Shown in pieces: positions 1-5,874 of a stretch of 8,930 bases of DNA. A model generated the notes under the pieces. That model was not told the DNA's origin and did not search any database. It was given only the letters and a program-made list of their open reading frames with translations. The position numbers and the translations under genes are program-made. Position 1 is the first letter of the stretch, and each line of letters begins with the position of its first letter. The stretch comes from Spirochaetaceae bacterium (GTDB taxonomy: Bacteria; Spirochaetota; Spirochaetia; Treponematales; Breznakiellaceae). Location of the stretch: positions 1 through 8,930 of the forward strand of contig JAITKQ010000091.1 of NCBI GenBank assembly GCA_031278295.1. The letters run 5' to 3'.

Positions 1-365
1 CCTACGATGAATACTCCAAATTGATAGATTCCGGCCTTGCCCGCGAGCTTGCCCGCATCAACCTGCCGCTGTCGCTGTACACGGAGCTGTACTGGCAGAT
101 TGACCTGCATAACCTGTTCCACTTCCTTGAACTGCGGCTTGGCCCGCACGCCCAAAAGGAAATACGCCTGTACGCTGAAGTCCTGCTGGACATAAGCCGC
201 CGTGTAGCGCCCCGCTGCTGCGAATCGTTTGAGCGCCACATACTTGGAGGGCTGAATTTCTCGAAGGATGAGCTCCTGGAAATTAAACGCCGTCTTTCCG
301 GCGGAGAAGGGGAAAGCCGCCTGGACACAAAGGCGCTTTCACGCCTTGAAGAGAAGCTAAGGTGA
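1..365 (+). CDS. thyX: Flavin-dependent thymidylate synthase ThyX, C-terminal part (5' end outside window)
   Basis: ThyX makes dTMP from dUMP with methylene-tetrahydrofolate and FAD/NADPH in the cytoplasm, replacing ThyA. The reading frame is open to the left edge, starting with the codon at position 3, so only about 120 C-terminal residues are seen. They carry the typical ThyX ending: YDEYSKLIDSG, then LARELARINLP, then the YTELYW segment, then DLHNLFHFLELR, then HAQKEIRLYAE. The arginine of FLELR and the HAQ-EIR block match the conserved dUMP/flavin-binding part of the family. The family RHRxxS motif would lie upstream, outside the window. About 35 residues after the conserved core are hydrophilic and charged, probably a variable tail. 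The TTG at 21 is inside the conserved domain and is not a start. The stop overlaps the next gene's GTG by 4 bp, so the two are probably translationally coupled. The family call is firm from motif recall. Confidence 0.9.
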   Translation, partial: YDEYSKLIDSGLARELARINLPLSLYTELYWQIDLHNLFHFLELRLGPHAQKEIRLYAEVLLDISRRVAPRCCESFERHILGGLNFSKDELLEIKRRLSGGEGESRLDTKALSRLEEKLR

Positions 366-1612
366 CCGGAAAAACGTTCCCGCTGTCAAAAGAGGAACTG
401 GAAGCGGCGGCGGAACGCTTCCCCACGCCGTTTTACCTGTACGATGAGCGGGCCATACGCGAAAACGCGCGGCGCATAAACTCATCGTTTGCGGTTTTTC
501 CAGGCTACATAAACCATTTCGCGGTCAAGGCGACGCCGAATCCGGCGATACTCCGCCTACTCCGCGAGGAAGGTTTCGGGGCGGACTGCTCCAGCCTCAC
601 CGAACTGCTGCTGGCGGAGATGTCGGGTTTTGGCGGCGAGGAGATCATGTTTACGTCCAACGATACGCCCTCCGCCGAGTACAGGAAGGCGCGGGAACTA
701 GGCGCTGTGATCAACCTTGACGACTTTACCCACATAGAATTCCTTGAAAAAACGGCGGGGCTGCCGGAAATGCTGTCCATCCGCTACAACCCCGGCCCGC
801 TCAAGCTAGGGAACGCGATTATAGGCAACCCGGTCGAGGCAAAGTACGGTTTTACCCGTGAACAAACGCTAGAAGGCTTTGCCCTGTTGAAAAAAAAAGG
901 CGTAAAACGTTTTGCCCTGCACACGATGGTCGCGTCCAACGAGCTAAATACCGCCTACCATGTCGAAACGGGCCGCCTGCTCTTCAATTTGGCCGTTGAG
1001 ATCAGGCAAAAAACAGGCGTTTCGCCGGAATTCGTCAACCTGGGCGGCGGTGTCGGCATCCCGTACAGGCCGGAGGATAAGGCTGTGGATTACGGTGAGC
1101 TTGCCGCCGGCCTGAAAGACGCTTTCGACAGCGTCATGGTCCCCGCCGGGCTTGAAAAGACAGGGATTCATACCGAGTGGGGGCGGGCGGTAACCGGGCC
1201 TTACGGCTGGCTCGTGACGCGGGCAATACACCGCAAGGACATCTACCGTAGCTATATCGGCGTGGACGGATCGATGGCCGATCTGATACGTCCGGCGATG
1301 TACGGCGCTTACCACCACATCACCGTCGCCGGCAAGGAGGACGCGCCGCCCGCCGGGCTGTACGATGTCGTCGGCAGCCTCTGCGAAAATTGCGACAAAT
1401 TCGCCATCCAAAGGCCGCTGCCGGCTGTTGAAACGGGTGAAATATCCGGTGATCTGCTGATAATCCACGACGCCGGCGCCCACGGCAGGGCGATGGGCTT
1501 TAACTACAACGGAAAACTCCGCTGCGGTGAGTTGTTGCTCCGCCCGGACGGCGCACTCGTCCAAATACGCCGCGGGGAAACCCCGGAAGACCTATTCTCT
1601 ACGCTGTGTTAG
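362..1612 (+). CDS. lysA: Diaminopimelate decarboxylase (PLP-dependent, fold type III)
   Basis: Cytoplasmic enzyme that decarboxylates meso-diaminopimelate to L-lysine, the last step of lysine synthesis. The 416 residues fit the family length. The N-terminal alanine-racemase-like barrel holds the PLP lysine K56 in FAVKATPNP. A glycine-rich phosphate-binding loop GGGVGIP lies at 228-234, and the E-x-G-R element at 272-275 (HTEWGR). The C-terminal beta domain has C341-E342 in GSLCENCDKFA, equivalent to the substrate-binding Cys-Glu of the family, followed by the HDAGAHGRAMGFNYN segment. The usual HxHxGS motif is replaced by LHTMVASNELN around 187-196, as in a divergent LysA subfamily I recall from Clostridia-like bacteria. 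The start is GTG at 362, overlapping thyX by 4 bp; no better downstream start precedes the conserved FYLYDE segment. A run of nine A at 890-898 encodes part of LKKKG. A related ornithine or carboxynorspermidine decarboxylase is a less likely alternative. Confidence 0.9.
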   Translation: MTGKTFPLSKEELEAAAERFPTPFYLYDERAIRENARRINSSFAVFPGYINHFAVKATPNPAILRLLREEGFGADCSSLTELLLAEMSGFGGEEIMFTSNDTPSAEYRKARELGAVINLDDFTHIEFLEKTAGLPEMLSIRYNPGPLKLGNAIIGNPVEAKYGFTREQTLEGFALLKKKGVKRFALHTMVASNELNTAYHVETGRLLFNLAVEIRQKTGVSPEFVNLGGGVGIPYRPEDKAVDYGELAAGLKDAFDSVMVPAGLEKTGIHTEWGRAVTGPYGWLVTRAIHRKDIYRSYIGVDGSMADLIRPAMYGAYHHITVAGKEDAPPAGLYDVVGSLCENCDKFAIQRPLPAVETGEISGDLLIIHDAGAHGRAMGFNYNGKLRCGELLLRPDGALVQIRRGETPEDLFSTLC

Positions 1613-1627
1613 CGGCCTGTCGCGTTT

Positions 1628-1672
1628 GCGGGTTTTTATGTTTTTTTCGTTGGGAAAGCGATAAAAACCTGC
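1628..1672 (+). other. 12-bp stem-loop downstream of lysA
   Basis: Left arm GCGGGTTTTTAT (1628-1639) pairs with ATAAAAACCTGC (1661-1672). Eleven pairs are Watson-Crick and one is G-U in RNA; the loop is 21 nt. It starts 16 bp after the lysA stop. It is not followed by a T-run, so it is more a 3' stabiliser or leader structure than a classical terminator. The function is inferred only. Confidence 0.5.
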
Positions 1673-1723
1673 GATTTATCCGGCTGCCGCGAAGCTCTGT
1701 TTCGACTCGGGGTCGCATGGTAA

Positions 1724-1746
1724 AAAATCGCCGCTTGGGCGATTTT
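1724..1746. terminator. Intrinsic terminator-like hairpin between lysA and metG, possibly bidirectional
   Basis: AAAATCGCC (1724-1732), loop GCTTG, GGCGATTTT (1738-1746): a perfect 9-bp stem. It has a G+C core (TCGCC/GGCGA) flanked by an A-tract on the left and a T-tract on the right. That form can end transcripts from either side. It would end the thyX-lysA message before metG. The T-tract is only four bases long, so efficiency is uncertain. Confidence 0.6.
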
Positions 1747-1787
1747 CGGGAATTTTACACGCGAAGCGCGGCAAAGTGCCGGCGGCC

Positions 1788-1816
1788 TTGTCTGAAAGCC
1801 GCCTGTGGGCTAGTAT
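1788..1816 (+). promoter_or_regulatory. Weak sigma-70-like promoter candidate for metG
   Basis: TTGTCT (1788-1793) and TAGTAT (1811-1816) are separated by 17 bp; each matches its consensus at four of six positions. Transcription would begin about base 1823, next to the metG ATG at 1824, which would give a leaderless message. The -35 overlaps the loop of a GGCGGC/GCCGCC inverted repeat (1781-1786, 1798-1803). Two 4/6 boxes could arise by chance. Confidence 0.3.
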
Positions 1817-1823
1817 TTTGAGT

Positions 1824-4100
1824 ATGAAACGTAGACTCATTACATCCGCCCTGCCTTATGTGAACAATGTGCCGCACCTTGGAAACCTGATTCAGGTGCT
1901 TTCCGCCGATGCTTTTGCCAGATTTTGCAGGCTGCGCGGGTACGAAACCTGCTATGTCTGCGGTACCGACGAGTACGGGACCGCGACGGAGACCCGTGCG
2001 GCGGAAGAGGGGGTAAGCCCGCGTGAATTATGCGGCCGTTACTGGTCGATACACGACCGGATTTACCGCTGGTTTAACATAAACTTTGATAAATTCGGGC
2101 GCACCTCGATGCCTATACACAGCGAAGTTACACAGGATATATTCCGCAGGCTGGACGCGGCGGGCTTTATCACCGAAAAAACGATAGAGCAACTCTACTG
2201 CCCCGCCTGCGAGCGCTTCCTGGCCGACCGTTATGTGCGCGGCCTATGTCCGAACTGCGGCTATGAAGGGGCGCGCGGCGACCAGTGCGAATCCTGCGGC
2301 AAACTGCTGGAACCCACCGAGTTGAAAGAGCCCCAATGTTCAAGCTGCGGTACGAAACCCCTGTTAAAATCGACAAAACACCTGTACATCGATCTGCCCG
2401 GGTTGCGCGGCAGGCTGGAAAACTGGATAGACGAGGCCGCCTCGCGGGGAAAATGGGCGCGGAACGCAGTACAAATGACTAAAAGCTGGATACGGGACGG
2501 CCTTCACGAGCGGGCAATTACACGCGACCTAAAATGGGGCATCCCTGTGCCGAAAGAAGGCTTCGAAAACAAGGTTTTTTACGTCTGGTTTGACGCGCCG
2601 ATAGGCTATGTTTCGATCACCGGCGCCCTGGCGGAGGACCGTGGACTGGAATGGAAGCCCTTTATAGACTACTGGTGGAAAGACCCGGAAAATGTCGAGC
2701 TGTTTCAGTTTATAGGCAAGGACAACATACCGTTTCATACCGTAATTTTCCCGTCCACCCAGCTTGGCGAAGGTGGAAACTGGACCATGCTCCACCACAT
2801 GAGCAGCACGGAATACCTTAACTACGAGACCGGCAAGTTTTCCAAGTCTATGGGCGTAGGCGTTTTTGGAACGGACGTGATGGAGACGGGGATACCCGCC
2901 GACGTCTGGCGTTTTTACATATTCTACAACAGGCCGGAAAAGTCGGATGCGTTGTTTGTCTGGAATGATTTTTGCGAAAAGGTAAACGCCGAGCTTATCG
3001 GCAACCTCGGCAACCTTGTCAACCGGACGCTTTCATTCGTTACCCGCTACTACGAAGGGCTTGTCCCGCCGCCGCAGGAAGGGGAACAGGAAAAAACAAG
3101 CCGCTTTTGGGAAAAGGTCCGGGAATACGAGGCCGCGATAACGGAAAAACTCGAATGGGCTGAACTGCGGGAGGCCTTTCACCTGATATTCGAACTGTCC
3201 TCCTTTGCCAACAAGACCTTTCAGGACGGAGAGCCCTGGCGCACGCGCAAGGACGCGCCCCAAGCCGCCGCCGCTCTTATCAGAAACCTTTGTCTCCTTG
3301 TCCGCGACCTTGCCATACTCGCCTCGCCCTTCATACCGGAAGCCGCGGGAAAGATCGCCGGCTTCTTTGGCGGCGAGACGGGCGGCCTAAGCCTTGACTG
3401 GAAAGACTTATGCAGGCCGGACGGCATTGAGCGGGTTGTAAAAAGCGCCGTGCTGTTTGAAAAACTGGACTACGACAGGATGGCGGAACTGCGTGAAAGG
3501 TTTTCCGGCGTTCAGGCGGACCGCTCCCCGCCGGGTTTAACAAAGGGCCCCCAAAACGACAGGGGCGTCCCGCCGCCGGATTTACAGCCGACATCCGGTG
3601 AAGACCTTGAAAAGCGTTTTACCGAAACGGTAGACCTCCGTGTGGCCAAAATCGTCGGGATTGAAAAACACGCAAAGGCGGACAAGCTGTACATCGAGAC
3701 GCTGGATATAGACGGCGAGGAGCGGGTGATAGTTTCCGGCCTGGTACCGTTCTACAGGGAAGATGAACTTTTAAACAGGCATATCATCGTCGTTTACAAC
3801 CTAAAGCCGGCCAGGTTGCGCGGCGTGGAAAGCCGGGGGATGCTGCTGGCCGCCTCGCTCAAAACGGCGGAAGGCGAGGTTGTCGAGGTGCTTGACGGTA
3901 AGGCCGCCGCGACAGGCGCGCGGGCGCATCTGGAGGGCATGGAAGCCCCCTCCGTCCCTCCGCCCGAAATCGACATAGAGGCTTTTTCCGCACTCCCTAT
4001 AAGGGTACGGCAAAACACGGTTTACGTAGGCGGCAGGGCGCTCTGCCTGAACGGAAAGCCGCTGAGGACGACCCGTGTGGAAAACGGCGAGGCGCATTAG
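1824..4100 (+). CDS. metG: Methionyl-tRNA synthetase with C-terminal tRNA-binding domain
   Basis: Charges tRNA-Met with methionine using ATP, in the cytoplasm. The 758-residue product has the class I layout. SALPYVNNVPHLGN holds the HIGH-type motif as HLGN at 18-21. Four Cys pairs (C126/C129, C142/C145, C155/C158, C172/C175) form the two-zinc-knuckle insert of long MetRS. KFSKS at 338-342 is the KMSKS loop. The anticodon-binding helical domain spans about 370-555. After a Pro/Gly-rich linker (about 561-595) comes an EMAPII/Arc1-like tRNA-binding OB fold (about 600-705), with DLRVAKI and LRGVESRGMLLA. The tail of about 50 residues after it is unusual to me. The ATG at 1824 is chosen because MKRRLITSALPYVNN is the normal family N-terminus; an in-frame start at 1776 would add 16 atypical residues. 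No Shine-Dalgarno sequence precedes either start. livM follows after 4 bp, so the two are probably co-transcribed. Confidence 0.96.
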   Translation: MKRRLITSALPYVNNVPHLGNLIQVLSADAFARFCRLRGYETCYVCGTDEYGTATETRAAEEGVSPRELCGRYWSIHDRIYRWFNINFDKFGRTSMPIHSEVTQDIFRRLDAAGFITEKTIEQLYCPACERFLADRYVRGLCPNCGYEGARGDQCESCGKLLEPTELKEPQCSSCGTKPLLKSTKHLYIDLPGLRGRLENWIDEAASRGKWARNAVQMTKSWIRDGLHERAITRDLKWGIPVPKEGFENKVFYVWFDAPIGYVSITGALAEDRGLEWKPFIDYWWKDPENVELFQFIGKDNIPFHTVIFPSTQLGEGGNWTMLHHMSSTEYLNYETGKFSKSMGVGVFGTDVMETGIPADVWRFYIFYNRPEKSDALFVWNDFCEKVNAELIGNLGNLVNRTLSFVTRYYEGLVPPPQEGEQEKTSRFWEKVREYEAAITEKLEWAELREAFHLIFELSSFANKTFQDGEPWRTRKDAPQAAAALIRNLCLLVRDLAILASPFIPEAAGKIAGFFGGETGGLSLDWKDLCRPDGIERVVKSAVLFEKLDYDRMAELRERFSGVQADRSPPGLTKGPQNDRGVPPPDLQPTSGEDLEKRFTETVDLRVAKIVGIEKHAKADKLYIETLDIDGEERVIVSGLVPFYREDELLNRHIIVVYNLKPARLRGVESRGMLLAASLKTAEGEVVEVLDGKAAATGARAHLEGMEAPSVPPPEIDIEAFSALPIRVRQNTVYVGGRALCLNGKPLRTTRVENGEAH

Positions 4101-4104
4101 GCGC

Positions 4105-5082
4105 ATGGCAAAAAAAACACGCGACACGCTGATACCGGCTGCTTTTGCGGTTCTCCTCACCATTGTTCCATCCGTGCTGATACAAATTAAGCTTATCGAC
4201 ACGTATACGGCGCAAATCATCACGGTGGCAGGGGTAAACGCGATACTTGCCGTCAGCGTGAACATGATCACCGGCATAACGGGGCAACTTTCCATAGGAC
4301 AGGCCGGTTTCATGGCGATAGGCGCTTATTCCTGCATATTTTTTAAGCTGAACCTGGGACTCCCGCTCCTGCTTGCCGCCGTTTTGGCCGCCCTGCTCAC
4401 ATCTTTTGCCGGTTTCCTGATAGGCTTCCCCACGCTAAAACTTACAGGCGACTACCTCGCTATCGTAACGCTCGGATCGGGCGAAATTATCCGCGTAATA
4501 CTGACAAACATCAAAGAGGTAACGGGCGGCGCAAACGGCAGACAGTTTCCCAACATCCTGTCGTTTGCCCCCGGCCTGTCGTTCTTTACCGTTACCCTCA
4601 CCCTCGTGGTGATCGTGGCCTTGCTTCAAAATTTCCTCCGTTCCACATTCGGCAGGGCCATACTCGCCGTCCGCGAGGACGAGATCGCCGCCAACTCATC
4701 GGGGATAAGCGTGTTCCGTTACAAGATGGCCGGCTTTGTCAGCGCCGCCTTCATCGCCGGACTTGGCGGGGCGCTGTACGCAATGGTAATAGGCTTCGTA
4801 AAACCGGACATAGCGTCGTTCACAAAAAGCATCGATTACCTGATATTCGTGGTGTTGGGCGGCATGGGCTCGATGACAGGCGCGATACTTGCCGCCTACG
4901 TGCTCACCTACTTGCAGGAATTCCTTCGTTTCCTACAGGATTACCGCCTGCTGATCTACCCTCTCATACTGATAATCGTAATGCTTTACCGTCCGCAGGG
5001 ACTGCTCGGCATGAAGGAACTGTCCTTTGTGCGCCTTTGGGATCGCGTACGTATGTTTGCCGCCCGCGTTTTCAGGCGCTGA
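4105..5082 (+). CDS. livM: Branched-chain amino acid ABC transporter permease, LivM type
   Basis: Inner-membrane permease of the HAAT family, which normally pairs with LivH, the ATPases LivG and LivF and a periplasmic binding protein to import Leu/Ile/Val or related compounds. The 325 residues contain the family blocks: NMITGITGQLSIGQAGFMAIGAY (in 53-75), LKLTGDYLAIVTLG (111-124), the cytoplasmic ATPase-contact loop RAILAVREDEIAANSSGIS (184-202), VLGGMGSMTGAILAA (250-264) and the ending LYRPQGLLG (294-302). About eight to ten hydrophobic segments are visible. The ATG at 4105 follows the metG stop by 4 bp. A GTG at 4075 would add ten basic residues and overlap metG by 26 bp, and is less likely. 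The Shine-Dalgarno match is poor (AGG three bases before ATG), so coupling to metG is plausible. No livH, livG or livF lies beside it here; a general 'branched-chain or amide' permease is the safest reading. Confidence 0.92.
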   Translation: MAKKTRDTLIPAAFAVLLTIVPSVLIQIKLIDTYTAQIITVAGVNAILAVSVNMITGITGQLSIGQAGFMAIGAYSCIFFKLNLGLPLLLAAVLAALLTSFAGFLIGFPTLKLTGDYLAIVTLGSGEIIRVILTNIKEVTGGANGRQFPNILSFAPGLSFFTVTLTLVVIVALLQNFLRSTFGRAILAVREDEIAANSSGISVFRYKMAGFVSAAFIAGLGGALYAMVIGFVKPDIASFTKSIDYLIFVVLGGMGSMTGAILAAYVLTYLQEFLRFLQDYRLLIYPLILIIVMLYRPQGLLGMKELSFVRLWDRVRMFAARVFRR

Positions 5083-5184
5083 CGCTACGTTTACCGCGCT
5101 TATACTACAACATTTTACGGTATTATCGGCAAGCATTCCGGAGCGCTTGGCGGAAAGCAAACGAGCAGAGCGAGGCGGCGTACC

Positions 5185-5205
5185 CGTCATTGCGGGCGTA
5201 GCGAA
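5185..5205. repeat. Dispersed-repeat core of the GTCATTGCGGG...GCGAA kind
   Basis: The stretch begins CGTCATTGCGGGCGTAGCGA and resembles the short intergenic repeats with 'CATTGCGAGCGAAGCGAAGCAATC'-like sequence that I recall from several bacterial genomes, including treponemes. TCATTGCGGG recurs at 5409-5418, and GCAATCGCGGG lies in each 61-bp unit. The link to a named repeat family is recall, not a search. Confidence 0.4.
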
Positions 5206-5240
5206 CAAGCCTGCGGCGGGGATTCCGGCAATATCGATTG

Positions 5241-5362
5241 CTTAGGCGCTCGTGCGCCCCGCAATCGCGGGCAGCTGCGGCATAGCCCTGTCCGGGCTGC
5301 CCTTAGGCGCTCGTGCGCCCCGCAATCGCGGGCAGCTGCGGCATAGCCCTGTCCGGGCTGCC
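5241..5362. repeat. Perfect 61-bp tandem duplication with stacked hairpins
   Basis: Bases 5241-5301 and 5302-5362 are identical over 61/61 positions by direct reading. Each unit starts CTTAGGCGCTCG and ends GTCCGGGCTGCC. In unit 1 there are perfect small stems: GGCGC/GCGCC (5245-5249, 5254-5258, loop TCGT), CCCGC/GCGGG (5258-5262, 5267-5271, loop AATC) and AGCCC/GGGCT (5284-5288, 5294-5298). GGGCAGC (5269-5275) can also pair with GCTGCCC (5296-5302). Identity of both copies suggests a recent duplication or slippage product. Confidence 0.9.
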
Positions 5363-5474
5363 CACGGTGCTCCCTAAAACCCTTTCCGCGCGTCCCCCTT
5401 GTCCGCTCTCATTGCGGGGCGGCGCGTAAAAACCCTGCGCGTTTGTCCTGAATCCAGGCCCAAGGACCAGCACA

Positions 5475-5506
5475 GAGATAACATGACCTTTTGGTCATGT
5501 TATCTC
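5475..5506. repeat. Perfect 14-bp inverted repeat, loop TTTT
   Basis: GAGATAACATGACC (5475-5488), TTTT, GGTCATGTTATCTC (5493-5506): all 14 pairs match. No T-run follows on either strand, so a plain rho-independent terminator is not obvious. It lies directly downstream of the stop of the minus-strand small ORF (5508-5714). It could be that ORF's 3' hairpin, a protein-binding palindrome or the end of a small mobile element. The 10-mer ATAACATGAC of its left arm recurs at 5661-5670. Confidence 0.8.
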
Positions 5507-5507
5507 G

Positions 5508-5714
5508 TTATTGCGTAAGCAATTGGACTTGTTCGACAAGCTTGTCGCTTGTCTCCCAAGTCTCATAAAATGCCGTGCATTTCATTTTTGAGCGGCTCTT
5601 AATTGTCATCTGTCCCGTCGCCGCTAAGCCACGCGCCCTTACATTCATACTTTTTCCTTCATAACATGACATAAATATTTTCTCCATGTAACTCCAGTCA
5701 AATCTGAAGCTCAA
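5508..5714 (-). CDS. Doubtful small ORF, unknown function (68 aa or shorter)
   Basis: I do not recognise this protein and it may not be real. Three starts are possible: TTG at 5714 with GGAG about 8 nt ahead, ATG at 5687 with GGAG 4 nt ahead, and ATG at 5648 with GAAGGA about 6 nt ahead (46 aa). The product is basic in the middle (TIKSRSKMKC) and ends ETWETSDKLVEQVQLLTQ, a plausible amphipathic helix. There is no membrane segment. The surrounding DNA is visibly more A+T-rich than the flanking genes, which suggests a different origin. It ends one base before the perfect inverted repeat at 5475-5506. It could be a remnant of a transposase or a passenger gene of a small element, or chance. Confidence 0.25.
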   Translation of the reverse strand: MSFRFDWSYMEKIFMSCYEGKSMNVRARGLAATGQMTIKSRSKMKCTAFYETWETSDKLVEQVQLLTQ

Positions 5715-5807
5715 AAAGATACTCCGAAAAACCTCGTCAGGAGTCCGGCATACTCACAGCCTTGCGAGAACGATTATTGATTTTTTCCACAATACCTGCC
5801 GGGCCGC

Positions 5808-5836
5808 TTGACAAAAAGATACGGCTATAGCATAGT
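5808..5836 (+). promoter_or_regulatory. Sigma-70-type promoter for the NitT/TauT importer operon
   Basis: TTGACA (5808-5813, perfect -35) is followed after 17 bp by CATAGT (5831-5836, four of six -10 positions). The predicted transcription start is near 5843, some 30 bp before the permease ATG. The A+T-rich setting and the position directly ahead of the operon support it. Confidence 0.65.
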
Positions 5837-5865
5837 AATTTTATTGGAATTCTAAGGTAATGACC

Positions 5866-5870
5866 GGAGG
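5866..5870 (+). promoter_or_regulatory. Shine-Dalgarno GGAGG that sets the permease start
   Basis: GGAGG lies 4 nt before the ATG at 5875. The earlier in-frame ATG at 5860 has only AAGG, 2 nt ahead of it. This favours the start at 5875. Confidence 0.65.
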
Positions 5871-5874
5871 TTGG

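Larger units (their letters stand above)
5083..5507. other. Intergenic repeat block after livM, first half
   Basis: I see no convincing gene here. Short open frames across it translate to repeat-derived peptides. It holds a CATTGCGGGCGTAGCGAA-type dispersed repeat near 5185, two exact 61-bp tandem units (5241-5362), a second TCATTGCGGG copy at 5409-5418 in a G+C-rich stretch, and a perfect 14-bp inverted repeat at 5475-5506. A clear intrinsic terminator for metG-livM is not visible directly after the livM stop. The many small stems could do that job. Confidence 0.6.
5715..5874. other. Upstream region of the ABC importer operon
   Basis: No gene seen. The stretch is A+T-richer than its surroundings. 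It holds an ACTCC/GGAGT inverted repeat (5721-5725, 5740-5744) and the promoter at 5808-5836. An 11-bp word CAAAAAGATAC occurs at 5712-5722 and again exactly 100 bp later at 5812-5822. No known riboswitch consensus was recognised. Confidence 0.5.

Noticed and set aside
944..1564. Long open frame of 206 codons antisense to lysA
   Set aside because: It mirrors the lysA codon pattern in G+C-rich DNA and gives no family-like protein.
1606..1821. Open frame of 71 codons overlapping the lysA end
   Set aside because: It starts inside lysA, spans two hairpins and has no ribosome site or recognisable protein. It is most likely chance.
1613..1823. Possible T-box or SAM riboswitch ahead of metG
   Set aside because: No T-box core or SAM riboswitch consensus could be recognised, and the promoter candidate lies after the hairpins.
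3801..4313. Open frame of 170 codons antisense to the metG end and livM start
   Set aside because: It crosses the boundary of two certain genes and has no recognisable domain.
5027..5245. Open frame of 72 codons leaving livM into the repeat block
   Set aside because: Its C-terminal half is a translation of the intergenic repeat, and its start lies inside livM in another frame.
5241..5362. Possible CRISPR array
   Set aside because: There are only two units, directly adjacent with no spacers, and no cas genes nearby. It is a tandem duplication.
5083..5874. tRNA gene or livG remnant in the spacer
   Set aside because: No cloverleaf with a TTCGA-type T-arm and acceptor stem was found, and no Walker A, signature or Walker B peptide appeared in any frame I read.
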